64,000 bases of DNA from Steinernema hermaphroditum (GCA_030435675.1 CM059622.1:14012001-14076000); one strand, 5' to 3'; shown: positions 35,150 through 47,170, numbered from the stretch's first letter. Numbers and translations: made by a program. Notes: generated by a model from the letters alone, not told the origin.

Positions 35150-35730
35150 CTAGCTATAAATGGATGCACGCGAATTAGCAATCTGAATCCTCCAGGTGCC
35201 AAGTAGTCCTGCGGATGGCAAGACACCAATAGCCTTCCAGTGGTAAACACACGAGAGGTCTGACGGCCTTTCGGATGGAAACACCATAGCCCTGCGTGCA
35301 GCAAGATTGGCGCTCATAGAATCGTTTTTATTTCGCTCTACCTTGGTAGACAATTGGTGGACTGTCGATCTCGAAGGCAGTGAACCAGTCCTCTGGAAGT
35401 GTCTGTATGGCTCATTGAGAACGTGTCTGATTTGTAATCAGTCAGTGTCGGTTCGATGCCTACCCGAGCCCCTATTTTGTCTGGTGTCGGAAGGCGACCG
35501 ATCGAAAGTCAAAAGATCGAATGCGACCGTTCTCGTGTCCATGGAAAAGCACACAAACAACCGGAACAACGGACCCGTTGTTTCTCCATTCTCCGGTTCG
35601 ATGTCGGTCCGTGTCTGTGTTTTGTCTGGTGTCTGAAAGCGGCTACTTCTTGAATGATCGAATCGACCGCTAACGGAAAAACACACAAATAAACAGAAGA
35701 ACGGACCCGTTGGTTCTCCGTTTATATAAG
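35150..35730 (+). repeat. Repeat family R3, copy 1
   Basis: It shares long blocks with 55100-55520: CC(T/A)GTAGCC-type text near the start, GACAATTGGTGG(A/C)(C/T)TGTCG, CTGTTTTGTCTGGTGTCTGAAA, CGTTCTCGTGTCCATGGAAA and AACGGACCCGTTG. Inside this copy the last ~120 bp are repeated in tandem (35480-35590, 35600-35720), ending in GTTCTCCGTTTATATAA. A piece of the same end lies inverted at 37195-37235. It looks like a degenerate DNA transposon family. Confidence 0.55.
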
Positions 35731-36979
35731 GGATTCGAGAGCTTCGTTCCAGCGGTCTTGTAATATCTTCATATCGTCCGCCCGCGAGGTCTTCCGCATA
35801 GGTGCTTGAAGCCATTTTTTCGTGCTTCGGGAGACGTAGATTGGAGCGCTGTCCTGCTCTAAGATGAAGATGGCCAACCGAGATGTGATGGTATGTGATG
35901 CGCGCATGCATTTTCTAAACGTCTAAACATTTTCCAAAATTATTAATGTATCCCTATCATTGTGCAATAGACTACAGTTGGCTCGATTTCTTCCGTGTTT
36001 TGACACAAAATAACTTTCGTCATAGTGCCGCCGGCCGGAAGACTTAGTCATACTTGCCACTGGGCATCCCTCACACCAGAGGAACGTGGATAAGTTCAGT
36101 AGAAAGGAACGACAATGCGTCCTTAGTTTCTTTCTTCTGACCTTCATAATTTGTAATGTTTCAATCTCGAGAATTCGAAAATGATCCTGGCGAAGTTCCC
36201 CCTTTCCAATCACCTGTGTTACCAAAACATCTTAGCACCTTTTCACTCCATTGATTTCCTGATCTCGAGATAGGTGCAGCTGTCACGGCGTACACAACGC
36301 ACCCAGCTATATCATGGGCCGTGGAATGCGTCTTGCACTGCGTACACACATCCTTCATTCATAGTGTTTGGTCGAAAAAAGCGGACAATAGTGGCGCCAG
36401 CTGATAGATGCATTAGTCGATGCTCTGCTTTCTTCCGGCGCGTTGTAATCGATTGCTGCAGCTTTTTCTTTAAGCCTCCTGTTTCGAAGATATTCTTCGC
36501 GGGTCAATTAGTGTGTAAAATCGCGTTTCTTTCTCGTGTGGGAGTGTGCCATAGAAATAGGTGGACTATGACCCGGTCGGTTTTCATTGGCTTCTGGACT
36601 GACAACTCTCAGTGCATACCCTCGAGGGGTTGATGAACTTGTTGCAAAAATTGTTGCAAAGTGGGTGCTGCTCTACTTGTGTGTTCGAATTTGTTACGTG
36701 CCTCCAACGTCAGAAAACTTCTATCTGTTAGATTGGCAGTTTGACTCTTTATCATATCTCTATAGCACTGTTTTTCATTGTTTCATTGCATCAGCTTGCT
36801 GTGAAATCATGGGCAAAACCTTATGGCAAGGTCTCTGAAAAATGAGGGGTTTTAGGATGATGGTACCCGGTAAATAAAGTCCCTTTTGGACATAGACTTT
36901 CCTGTTTTATTAACGTACGTAACTCGAACATTAGAGGGGAAATCCGGCTTCTTGAAAGCGGGAGCGGAATGGCAACCCT

Positions 36980-37740
36980 CGAATATTCTGCTGGACAGTA
37001 GGTATCAGCTGTAGTGGTGCCTGTGCTGTGACAGCAGTAAGAACTCCCAATTTATTCGAATTCGGCCCAATTCGAAATCAGGGATTCTGCAACAAAATCG
37101 AGAAGACGTCTCTTTGAGAGAGCACTTTCTGCGAGACTATAAATGTGTATTCCGATCTTTGGTTTTATTTTCACTTTAGGCAAAAATAGTATCCCCTATA
37201 TATAAACGGAGAACCGACGGGTCCATTGTTTTACTTCCATTATGTCTCTGGCGATGCTAGGCTTTTAGTTTTTTTCAGTGATTTTTTGCCTATTTTGTAA
37301 CCAGCAGAGATGTTGGTTCGAGTTTCCTGAAACTTTACAGTTTTTTGGCCCATTTCAGCCGTTTACATGAGCGCCAATCTTGCCGCCCGCTGGGCTATGG
37401 TGTCTTGTCGCCCGCAGGGCCATGGTGTCTTGCCGCCCAGAGGGCGACAGTTTTTGACCCCAACTTCAGACCTTTGCATGAGCACCAATCTTGCCGCCCG
37501 CAGGGCTACAGGCTAATTGGCTTTTAGTACCTGGAGGGCGCGAATTCGCGCGCAGCAGGGTTTATTCTCATTATTAGCTGACAAACCTGGCAGCATTACT
37601 TACGAATTAGCGAATTTATGCAAAATATAAAACGTGCAGTTGGTTTTCTGCTAGACATTAGGTATCAGCTGATATAGTGCCAGTACAGTGACAACAGTGA
37701 AACGGCTCCGAATTTATGCAGGATCCAAAACCTATAGTCT
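36980..37740 (+). repeat. Direct repeats including TTGCCGCCCGCAGGGC units
   Basis: The string TATCAGCTG...GTGCC...GTGAC(A)(G/A)CAGT occurs at about 37000-37050 and 37660-37705. Between them, at 37375-37510, a unit with CTTG(C/T)CGCCCGCAGGGC is repeated four times with variations, two copies preceded by CATGAGC(G/A)CCAAT. Confidence 0.5.
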
Positions 37741-39693
37741 GTGTATTGTAATTAAAAAACGGGAAACTGTAGCCTTAAGCAAGTTCAAAAATAGGTTCAA
37801 ATGTGATCAACGATCTGTGTTTTTTGAGTGTCCGACCTTGAGTGTTTCTGCGACCGAATAATATTTATTTCTAAACACTCCTTCCGCGAACTGGCTTAAA
37901 GTTAACCCCTCTGTTTCGAAAACCACTCTTCCGTGCCAAACAGATGTGGATATTTTAATTTGTTTGTGGCGTCTTCTCGTTTTCGTTTCTAAGAACGTGC
38001 AAAAAGAGATATTTCCTTGAAAAAACAAGCTTTTTCTTCATTTAAACGCATGGATGGAAGCTCGCGGTCGTCTGACAATTCAGGATTTGTGACAGTCTAC
38101 GATAACGCGGAAGTTATGTCTGGACGCGGGTCAGAACGATCAATCTTCGTGACTATACAATATACGGGTGTACGGATGACACACAACTTCAACATGTCGG
38201 GTGCAAGCCGCATTCATTTTGGGTGCAACTGAGAACAGAGGCAGCTGGGTGCTAACCTAAGTAGTGCCGAGACTTGACTACACACAGACCATGCATGATC
38301 TAGCTCACAGCCTTGACTTAAGCCAACCCAAGCTTATCCTAGACATTCCTCGGCTGAGCCTTTTGCCGATGAGAATTGGGATGCAGCTTTTGCCTAAGAC
38401 ATAGCCGAGAACTGATTGGCTGGTGTTCTTGATATGTCTGAGTGTTTTGTGTACTATCGACCCCGGAAGGTAGTCTTACTTGATTGGTATTGACTATTGG
38501 GACTGGTTGGCATCTAGGCATATTTATTAAACGGTAAATCTGATCAAGGCAAGGCCATAAAATTGGCTCAGCCAAAGTCACTTGCTATACCTTTTTACGC
38601 GCACCAATTCCTGAAACGGCCTTCTAACCAGGGCTGTGTACAGTCTCGACTTCCAACAAATGGGCGAGAGTGGCGAGACGAGAGTGTCCTTGGACCCATC
38701 ACGACAATTCTGAAATTTTTCTACGAAAACACTATGTGGGCGGTTTTCCGAGTTGTTACAGTTGATGTTGATCGTCCTGAGAACCGAGTCCTAGTTCGAG
38801 TCCAAGTAGGGTGGACTGCGAGTAGGATTCGGACTCGATGCAAAATGAGTAATGGCAACTCGTTCGGTCAGCGTGTGTGTGGTCCTCAATATTATTAAGA
38901 AAATTGTCGTACTCTATGGATAAAAAAAAACATCCAAATTCGGTCTCGACTCAGGTAAGAAGATTCCAGCCGAGAGTCTCGACTCTCGCACAGCTCTTCT
39001 TCCAACCCTTCCTGCTAACTTCTCAAGAATGCACCTATCCTAATATCAGTGCCTCTGTTTCAGAAGTCACTCAAGCGTGACTAAGCACGCGCGCCCTTGA
39101 TTCTTTCCGTCTCATTGGGCAAAAAAGAGAGAGTTCACAATTTCCAGCCAATAATTACTTCCAGTTGCGATCGCTCAATTATGCGAAATCGATCGATGGG
39201 CGATCTCTGCCCGTTCCTAATTTCGAAGATCAGGTTTGCACATGACTGTTTTATCCCCAGACCCAAACGTCTGACGTCAAAGAATGGTCACACATAAATT
39301 CCTTTGAAGGTTGTCTCGGACCTCCCCATAAGGGCGACCCAACTTTGTACTATTATCTTATGACTATGCACCTTGACGATCAGGTGACCGATTACAAAAA
39401 GAAAAAGTTGTTGACGCGATGTGAGCATCACGGCGATCTTGTTACGTCGTTTCCGGGTTCCCATCAAAACATCCACAATTAGCTCCGATCGTCTTCGTAC
39501 TTTGGGCGACAAATCTTAACCATGTGTTCACAAATGAGACCCAATGATTGTGCTGTTTTCCGGTGTTTCGCCGCCTCTCTCACTTCACTTCTGCGATGTC
39601 GCGATGACGCGCAAGAACCGTCGCGGGCAACTTTACAGCACCTTCTCCTTCCCCGCGCATTTGTCCTTTACCAGTTTTCTCTTCGTCGTTGTC

Positions 39694-39700
39694 TATATAA
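39694..39700 (+). promoter_or_regulatory. TATA box of transporter E
   Basis: TATATAA lies 79 bp upstream of the start codon, in GTCTATATAACGCG; no equally good site is closer. Confidence 0.45.
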
Positions 39701-39778
39701 CGCGACCTGAGGGCATGAGTGTGTTTAGTTTAAGAGCGTCCGCACCAGGAGGACTTCCACGAGCCACCACCACCTTTG

Positions 39779-42700
39779 ATGGCTTCGCACGTGTACCGCT
39801 ATGTCGTCTTGGTGCTGGCCTTGATTCTCTCCTCATTCTTGGTGGCCAACACGATCTTGTACAACTTTACGATCATCTGCGCCGCGCCGGAGTTGGAGTT
39901 TTGGGGATTGAGTAATGGTTAGTGGCGTCGTTGTTCTAAACCGAAGCAAAGCGCTCTTCAGATGCTCTACCAGAATTTACATCCAGCGACAAAAGTTGGA
40001 TTATCACCATGGTGGCCGTGGGTGGAATCGCGGGAACGTTTCCGGCGATTCAGCTGACTGATCTCCTAGGACTGAAGATCTCATTCGCCATTTTTGGTAT
40101 CCTCTCCAGTGTGGCAACCTTCTTGATGCCGTTTGCTTTAACCAACTTCTACTACGCTTTGGCCGCCAGATTTACTCAGGTGAGCGAAAGGTTCATACAT
40201 CTTTTATTTATTTTGAACGAAAGGTTCAAAAGGTTCAAGGCTTTTTTTGGTACTTTTTTTGTTATTTACGTGATGGAAATCGTTGAACAGGTCTCAAATT
40301 TTTGGTGATGGTAGGCCTATATGCAACGAGCTGTTTCCCAAAATATCAGGCTCGGAAAGCATCCTTGTCAATGTGCTCTGGAACCAATCCGAACCGACTC
40401 TAAACACTCCCTCAGGGATCGCTTTATATAACCATTTTTGGTGACGGAATGGAGGAAGCGTTGACTATTCCGGCAACTGTTTCATAATAGAGCCCCATTT
40501 TTTATAACCAACCATTCATAACCATTTCTTAGCTTTCGTTTTGATGCTTTCCTGGGTCCAGAACGGGAAGTGCTTGTCTTGTCAGTCCCTAGGCGAGATG
40601 AAGTGCTCCATTCTTTGATTTCTCGGCATCATGTTTGATTAATGAGTACAAATGACCAAGATAGGTGCTTTAAAGCAGGGAAGAGTTTGGGACAATGGCC
40701 CCCGACTCACAAAGAAGCCTTGTGAAGTATCAGGCGCCGATCGGGCGCAAAATAACTAGTTTGTCACCTTTGTGACGGGTAAACACGGCTTTGAAATAGT
40801 TCGTTGTCTGGTGGCTTCATGGCTAATCCGAACCTGTTCCGAGCACCCCCTCAGGGATCGCTTTTTATACGGGGATAAGCCGTGCGAAAAAGAGAGCATA
40901 GAACAGTGCCTGCTCTTACCATAAGATCTTTGTCTCTTTCAAATTTCTCATATTTCTTAACTTCTTGTTTTGACATAAATGTTGTTTTATACATTCCCCC
41001 TTCTGGTCCCAATTTCCCTGCACGTGTTAACCACATAGCAAAGCGATCGATGGAGCAAACAGGAATGAGGCAGCACGTGCAACGTATTGTTAACTTTGCA
41101 GTACCTGTTTGTCACCTTTGTGACGGGTAAACACGTGCTGCAAAGCTAATGTTGACGTCTTCGATTGAACATTCTGATCTCACGTGGAACAGATTAACAC
41201 ATCCATTTATATTTCCAATTTTGACATACCTCTTCCATGATCATTTCTTGGCTTTCATAATTAACTGATCAATTAGGGTATCTGCATTGCATGCGCTTTC
41301 GTCGCCGGCGGAATCATTCCATCAACGTATGGTAACGAAAAGGACAGAAATGTTTTTGTTGCCATTCTCACGTGTTTCTATCAGGTAAACACTTTTGTAT
41401 TCCTTACGAGTCCTATCGTGGTCTTTAGATCGGACCCTTCCTCGCCATGCCTACGTCGGCCCTCTTCTGCAAGTCCTCTTTCGGATGGCCTGCGGTCTAC
41501 TACACCTTCGGTCTCATAACTCTTGTCCTGACAGCTATTTTCTTTGTCGTCTACAGAAACGTGCCATCAGGAACCAGAGACACAAGAAGGTTCTTTCTTT
41601 TAATACCGTACAATGGCCAATGGAAGCTTTAGGGTTGTATCGGCTTCATCCACATCCAGTGTGCTGCCCATCGCAAAACAAGAATCTGAGGAAGAACTTG
41701 AGGACACCGGAAAGATCTCTTACAAAAAGATGCTCCAAGACCGCTCCTTCTGGGGACTGGTCATCTCTGGATTTGGAGATTCAGTCGGCTTCCAACTTTT
41801 CATCTTGTATGGGCCTACATATCTCAACAAGGTATTGTAGTCGCACATCATAAGCAGCATCACATTTCCTTATTAGGTTCTCCACTTTGAAGTGGCACAC
41901 ACTGGCCTCCTTGCCGCGGTTCCCTATCTACTCTCCATCGCGGCGAAGTCGGTGGCCGGCGTCCTTCTCGACAAGATCACCTGCATCGGCGACCACGTCC
42001 GAATCGTTTCGTTCACCTTCCTGTCACAAGTCATTTCCGTCGTGTGCGTCTTCATGTTAACCGTCCTTTCGCACGACACTCCCGGCGCGACGCAAACGTT
42101 CTACACGATGAACATCGTCGCCAGCGGGTTGCATCATGTTGGCGTCATGAGTGGAAGTCAAATTGTGAGTTTGATTGCACACAAATTTGATCTTTACACA
42201 GAAGAAAAAGCGAAATTGGAAATCGAATTAGCGCATCGATGGGTCGAAGAGATCATTTTTATTGTAGTTCATGTGACTGAGCATAATAAGAAGACACAAA
42301 CAAAGATGGGGCGCTTCCCTTTCCAAATTCCAGAGATACCTTTCACTTTGAGATGTTGAAAACTGCTATGCACACCTGGTGTGCCAAAGCAAATTACCAA
42401 TGAGAAATGTTTTGTTCTACGGGTTAAAAACCGCTTCACTCCCTAAGAGGCGCTGAAGGCCCATTCAAGGCTCGCGAACGAACGAAAGGCTTATCGGTTC
42501 CAGGGGGACAGCGTGGCTATTAACCGGCCACTTTCGAACTGTCTTTGTAGCTGTTGTAGCTCAATACGAAAATGCTCGATCTGACGTCGATTCAACACCG
42601 GCCCGGGCCTTAACTCCGTCTTACCATTTGGTTAAACCACTGATATGGAGTTTAAGTAGGAGTGTAGAACTCCGAGTCCAGGCTTGGAGCAGGAATCCGC

Positions 42701-43530
42701 TAGTTTCCGAGCCCAAATGGCTCCCAACGAGTTTCACCTCAGCTGAAGAAGCAGCCACCCGGTTTGGAGGTGGACTATCCGAACCTAGGAACCTTTCGGT
42801 GGTGGGACCCGGACTCGGTTTGGACTCGGGCTGAACCTCGGAATCCAATAGCCTCGGACTCCAAAGCCGGACTCCAAGTTGGACCCTTATACCGGATTTG
42901 GGCACGGTCCGGTGCGCTTAAATCACTGTGTTAAATCTTTTTTACATAATGAAAAAACGACGCCTATTGAGTACACTTTGAGTGTCTCCTTGAGTACAGT
43001 GTGAAAATCGTCGGTAACAAGGCTTTCAACCTGCTTACAACCGTGGTCGGTCGTTACAACCGTCATCCAATTTGTCGGTGTACATATTTGCTTTATTTTG
43101 TAACAAGGCACTGGTTTTTGGTTAAAGATATGCCCCTTAGAAGTATGAGCCAAAACAGTCAATCTATCACTTTCTGCACGTCACTTCCTTTCGATGACCT
43201 CATTGTGTTTTGGAATAACGTCATTGACATTCCCACAAATACAAACAACAGCATTACTCATGTGCCTTCTTCTAGGTCGCCCAACATCACATGCACATCC
43301 TCTCCTCGAGTATCGCCGCCGTCGACAGCATGGTTTCCCTCTGTCTTCCCCGACTCGTCGCGTTGATCGCTCCCAGCCACGACGAGGCGGGCTGGACCAT
43401 GGTGTTCTACACCGCCGTCGCCGTTCTCATCATCACCAACTTCGTGTTCGCCGGACTGACTAAGGTTAAACCAGCCGCCTGGACGAAAATGGAGAAGAAG
43501 GAGTTGCAAACGGTGAAAACAGTGCAATAA
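39779..43530 (+). CDS. SLC17-type MFS transporter, copy E (455 aa)
   Basis: Seven exons: 39779-39917, 39962-40179, 41277-41384, 41429-41589, 41633-41831, 41877-42164, 43276-43530; they join to 455 aa. TM1 ends L-Y-N-F-T-I-I-C, R-F-T-Q-G spans exons 2-3, I-G-P-F-L-A-M-P opens exon 4, an acidic loop (E-S-E-E-E-L-E-D) lies in exon 5 before Y-G-P-T-Y-L-N-K, and the last exon ends K-V-K-P-A-A-W-T-K with a Lys/Glu tail. The first intron is phase 1 and the loop intron phase 2, as in copies C, D and H. The last intron is absent, as in D. Two introns are long (40180-41276 and 42165-43275, each about 1.1 kb) and carry repeats. AATAAA lies at about 43666-43672. Substrate unknown. Confidence 0.87.
40386..41135 (+). 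repeat. Long direct repeat inside an intron
   Basis: AATCCGAACC...CCCTCAGGGATCGCTTT occurs at 40386-40425 and 40825-40865. TTTGTCACCTTTGTGACGGG occurs at 40760 and, identical, at 41108. The intron therefore holds two diverged copies of a unit of roughly 300-400 bp, each ending in the GTCAC-CTTT-GTGAC hairpin. Confidence 0.6.
42650..42900 (+). repeat. GACTCC/GGACTCGG-rich variable repeat
   Basis: In the last intron of transporter E a run of CCGAGTCC, GGACTCGG, CTCGGACTCC and GGACTCCAA strings extends over about 250 bp. It resembles the interiors of the hAT-like mini-elements but is longer and has no clear ends. Confidence 0.5.
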
Positions 43531-44321
43531 CATGTTTACTGCAATCGCTTGCCCGGCCAAAGCTCATGCGGGAATCATAGAAACGTGTACATAGCAGAAG
43601 ACAAGTCCACCCGACTTGTTTTCAGTGGAGGTGCTTGAGCAAACGTTGTACATAGATATGAGGAGTAAATAAACTAATTGAAGATGCCATGCAGATAGTT
43701 TGGTTTTTGAAATGGTGATATTGAATCGCAAAAGTACACTGAAACAAACGGAGGTGGAAATGAGGACGGAAAACGATTACTTACAACGGGATCATCCAAC
43801 GTTTCCGCCTCAGATCAAGCTGAAAGGAGGCACATAGGTTGAAATACATTATTGAACATTGACCTCCGGAATGGAAATGAGGCTTCCCACATGATCGCAG
43901 CACTACAACATCTTCGGAATCCTGATACTGGAGATGTATGCCCCAGCTCGATTTTCCTCAATTTTCGTGACTCAATTTTTGGCGGCGAGCTCTTCGTACA
44001 ACCCCCAAAAGGGCACTGGATTATAGGCGTAGATTGAACAAGTAAACACCGTTCCAACGATCCGCTCAAATATACTGCTGCTAAATACACTAAACACGCA
44101 ATCGGTTCTCTTCACAATCTATCGAAAGCTGTTGATCTTTGAAGAAAATGGATCCTTAAGTGAACGAAAAAATTCCTTTATTCTTTATCAAAACAACAAA
44201 TAATCAAACAACGAGAAGCGTACAAATATAGATCGAAAATGCGTGCAGTATATACGCTTACTCACAGTACAGTTAGTGCCTAGAAGAGAAGCTCATTTAA
44301 CAAAACCAGGAAGTCATCGAC
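43531..44321. other. Intergenic region
   Basis: It contains the 3' end of transporter E and, on the minus strand, AATAAA at about 44176-44182, which suits the short peptide gene that follows. No other gene is visible. Confidence 0.45.
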
Positions 44322-44486
44322 CTACATCGAACACTGATACTGAATCGGTGGCGACTGTGGTTCCTTCTCGGTAGAGTGCGAACTGTGCTGAGCTTCGGAA
44401 AGATTGACTTCGCGCACCTTCTTGACAGCTCTCTTGGCGGCTTGCTTCAGATCGGAGAGCTTTTCGGTGATGGAAAGACGAGGCAT
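44322..44486 (-). CDS. Short cationic peptide P1 (54 aa)
   Basis: Single-exon frame of 54 aa with no signal peptide. Residues 3-28 form a basic, potentially amphipathic helix (L-S-D-L-K-Q-A-A-K-R-A-V-K-K-V-R), followed by a Ser/Glu/Pro-rich linker and a short end, Y-Q-C-S-M. It belongs to a cluster of similar short genes to 51.7 kb that share the basic K/R-A-A-(K/R) helix and a hydrophobic tail. The start was chosen at M-P-R-L because P2 starts M-P-N-V at the same place. An ATGCAAAT octamer lies 135 bp upstream (44621-44628) and AATAAA about 140 bp after the stop. The block with its upstream region is duplicated, inverted, at 46.25-46.55 kb. The function is unknown; it could be membrane-active or nucleic-acid-binding. 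Confidence 0.6.
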   Translation of the reverse strand: MPRLSITEKLSDLKQAAKRAVKKVREVNLSEAQHSSHSTEKEPQSPPIQYQCSM

Positions 44487-44620
44487 GGCTGGGACGTGCT
44501 GTGGGAAGGAAACGTCAGACTGGCGCCTGTGGCGACGTCTATTATTGTAACTCTGGACGAATACTAAATCATCCGAACGGTGACTTGTTTGTGAAGAGTA
44601 ACAGAAAGGGGAGGCGCAAT

Positions 44621-44628
44621 ATGCAAAT
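44621..44628 (+). promoter_or_regulatory. ATGCAAAT octamer upstream of P1
   Basis: Perfect octamer, in the reverse sense relative to the P1 gene. It is conserved in the decayed copy P1' at about 46287. No TATA box stands at the usual spacing. Confidence 0.4.
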
Positions 44629-44849
44629 TGTTGAAAATGGCTGTGGAATCCGCACATTGTGATTCATCGCGGGGCGTCGATGGGTGCTTTTCTATTACCT
44701 CACATTTGCTCTCCAAGAGAACTCATATAAAACAGCACAGACTCTTTAATCAGTCGAAAAATTGATAAAGCTAATGACGATTTTGCCGACAGAAACTCTG
44801 ACCTACGTGTAAAGCATGACCATGAGCCGACCGGCTTCTGGGGTTAACG

Positions 44850-45115
44850 TTCAATCATGTGCGCCAATCTCCGAAGCAGATGCGAGCTCTGAAGCCTCCT
44901 CTGTGCCGTAAACGCCTCGAGAAGAAGAAGTTCTACCGCAATTTCCGAAGTTTTGCCGTCTCCCAGATGCCCCGTGATGCGCGCCGTCTCCGTCCAGTTC
45001 GCCATAAGCGCCACGCCAGGGATGAAGCCGGCTACAACGAGACATCCTCTGTTCGTCTATTATTCGGTGTCATGCAAGGCGTAAGCCTTTGATTCACGAA
45101 ATAAACTCGTGTAAA
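44850..45115 (+). repeat. Repeat family R1, copy c, with intact 77-codon frame
   Basis: The frame 44859-45092 is open and very basic (R-R-L-R-P-V-R-H-K-R-H-A-R), ending Y-N-E-T-S-S-V-R-L-L-F-G-V-M then stop and AAATAAAC. The same C-terminal frame is recognisable at 63.83 kb (minus) and at position 150-225. This is the least damaged copy and might be the source gene, or just a young retrocopy. I do not recognise the protein. Confidence 0.45.
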
Positions 45116-45396
45116 CTCGCTGGACACTTGGGAAGCTTCCCTTCTTAGCCGAAAGGAACCAATATCGATTTTGCGTTGCAAATAGTGACATTTTTGACTA
45201 CGATCACTAATCTTTTGCCTTCAGTTGTTTATCGTGGTTGCCTATAGATCGTTCATCTGCCATCATGGATGTCTCACATGATGGCTGTTTGTGAAACAAT
45301 GGGAACCAGAGATCCACTTTGATAATAGAAAACGGTACTAGTGGGTGTAAACAGATTTTGACTCTTTGCAAGATGTGTCTCACTTCTCGGCCAGCA

Positions 45397-45543
45397 ATGC
45401 GTCGCTACGCTCTTCTCTCAAAGCTCTCCCGCATTCGAAAGGTGGCCAGAAGTGCGTCGAGAAGAATTAGGGGCGATCGCAACCGCTATCATCCATTTGA
45501 CCGCATGCCCCGCATTACAATCGAATATCCTTGGCCACTGTGA
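45397..45543 (+). CDS. Short cationic peptide P3 (48 aa)
   Basis: Single-exon frame of 48 aa, strongly basic in the first two thirds (L-S-K-L-S-R-I-R-K-V-A-R-S-A-S-R-R-I-R), ending I-E-Y-P-W-P-L. The W-P-(L/M) end is shared with P4, and the W plus final L/M with P5 and P6. No signal peptide. In-frame ATGs exist upstream (from 45319), but the other family members support the start at M-R-R-Y. A likely poly(A) signal, ATAAATAAA, is at about 45745-45753. Function unknown. Confidence 0.5.
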   Translation: MRRYALLSKLSRIRKVARSASRRIRGDRNRYHPFDRMPRITIEYPWPL

Positions 45544-46253
45544 GTTATAGCCAAACTGGCCTGATTTGAGAACTCCGCCTTTCAGATTTTGAACATCTAC
45601 TTACATTAGGTTGATGATTGCAACTTGATTCGAACGAATCTGTGTACATATATTTGTATTTACATCTGTGATGTGATAAACCTTAGGACAGTTATCGGCT
45701 TGTCAAGGATGTGCAGCTAGCAATCAGCACATTTCGGTTTCGCTATAAATAAACGGTGATCTTCAACCACCGGTCGGGGGTCGCCGATCCGCGATCGGAA
45801 GATCGATCTGCACTTGCCACTTTGATAGCTTGTGACTGCAAGCAGCTGTCATAGTTTGCGGGCTGCGGAACTCGTGGAAAAAAACCGTTTTATACCGTAC
45901 TCTAGAAATCGAATATCTGATAAGAGCACAGCACCCGTTTTCTGGCTCAAACACCAACTCACTTATGAAGTGACCTCAAGGCTCTATTCTAATCCGTATG
46001 AAAATTCGAAAATTCACTTGGTCGTCCCTTTATTGACATTTAAAGTGGAATTCACTGATTCCTTTATCAATGTTCTTTTTCAAATGCTGCTCATTCTAAC
46101 CGGTGCAATTCCTTTGTTATCCAGATATGCCTATTGCTGTAATTCCCGAGGCTCGCCTATTACCTTCAACTACGCAGTTGTTCGGTCAGTGAATTTTCTG
46201 GCTCGCATCTTCCTTTGCAATGAGGAAATAGAAAATCGCCCTTCAACACCCCG
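45544..46253. other. Intergenic region in the peptide cluster
   Basis: A 180-codon frame (45832-46374, plus) crosses this region but runs into the promoter-like part of the P1' duplicate and has no domain; I treat it as chance. Nothing else is supported. Confidence 0.4.
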
Positions 46254-46546
46254 CGATGTGCGGAATCCGCAGCCATTTTCAACAATTTGCATATTGCGGC
46301 TCCCCTTTCTGTTACTCTGTTACGCAAACAAGTCACAGTTCGGCTCATCTGGTATTCGTCGAGAGTTACAATAATAGAGGTCGCCACATTTCCTCCCTAG
46401 TGTGCGTCCCCGTAAATTTCTCTGATCTCATGGAAGCTACCAAAAGAGCTTGCAGGAAAGTCAGCCGCTCTGAAAAGCAGCGGAATTCACAGGAATTCAT
46501 CGTAGAGCGACAGTCGCCTCCCATACTGCATCACTACTTAATGTAG
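46254..46546 (+). pseudogene. Decayed inverted copy of P1 (P1')
   Basis: Inverted duplicate of the P1 gene region (44322-44660). The upstream block (GTGCGGA(A/T)TCC(A/G)CAGCC...TTTGCATATTGCG) is well preserved. The original start and first residues are gone, and the remaining frame is open from an ATG at 46430: M-E-A-T-K-R-A-C-R-K-V-S-R..., ending S-P-P-I-L-H-H-Y-L-M before a TAG at 46544-46546. It could still make a 38-aa basic peptide, but the start context is not the ancestral one. Confidence 0.55.
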
Positions 46547-46914
46547 ATCAGCGTGTTTAAGCTGGGGTTAGATAAAGCAATTTTCTTAGGCACAAGTTCC
46601 GCAATTGGTCCGTATACGACGAGTATTTTTTTATTGTCCTGTTCTATATTCATACCTTATTATGTGTACGGTTTATTCGCTAGACTGTGAAGGTCGTTCA
46701 AAATAAAAAACCAGAACTGAATGCGCCTTGTACAGTGTGCGGTTGGTCAGACGGCAAACCCTGAGGTAATTGTGAATTTTCCGGCTTCTAAAGGGAATCA
46801 GGACACCCGAAAGACATAGTCCCTCCAACGTTGACAAGCAAGATATACGAAGCCAGGAACTCAGCTGCCCAAGAAGTCATCCTGAAGGTCGCCGTCGCTC
46901 TGAAGTCCACCACC

Positions 46915-47170
46915 GGCGGAGAAGGATCTCCCGGACTATGGACTCTTCTCTTCGATGCGGATGCGAGCTCAGAAACCTCTGTGGCCCAAATGCCCCGAGA
47001 AGTAGAAGATCCGGCACCAAATTCGGAGTTCCATCATTTCCCAGATGCCCAGATGGTTCAACATCAACGACACGCTTAGAAATGAAGCCGACTGCAAGAG
47101 TCCCCTGTTGGCTATTTTTCGGTGCCAAGCAAGGCGTAATTCCCATGATCTTTGAAATAGCGTAGTACAG
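46915..47170 (+). repeat. Repeat family R1, copy d
   Basis: It matches 44.87-45.10 kb block by block: CGATGC(G/A)GATG(C/G)GAGCTC near the start and TTTTTCGGTGCCAAGCAAGGC near the end. Frames are open but shifted between blocks. Confidence 0.45.

Larger units (their letters stand above)
29813..39778. other. 10-kb gene-poor region
   Basis: I find no gene that I can support. Contents: a mariner relic (30950-31500), R2-related sequence (31838-31935, 33980-34120), R1-related sequence (about 33760-33900), a 22-bp direct repeat TTAAACCGCAAGGAAA(T/C)AATT at 34319 and 34455, repeat family R3 (35150-35730), and direct repeats between 36980 and 37740. Many frames of 60-150 codons exist, but they coincide with these repeats or have no coding sign. 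Confidence 0.5.

Noticed and set aside
35438..35911. 157-codon minus-strand frame
   Set aside because: Lies entirely in the R3 repeat and shows its tandem duplication; no protein motif.
42545..42605. tRNA-like TGTAGCTCAATACG ... GTCGATTCAAC stretch
   Set aside because: Only loose A- and B-box matches; no pairing arms and no T-run, so not listed as an RNA gene.
42923..43162. 79-codon minus-strand frame in the last intron of transporter E
   Set aside because: Looks somewhat coding-like but has no partner exons, no domain and no other copy in the window.
45832..46374. 180-codon plus-strand frame
   Set aside because: Overlaps the conserved promoter-like block of P1', has no domain or signal peptide, and no similar frame exists at the P1 locus.
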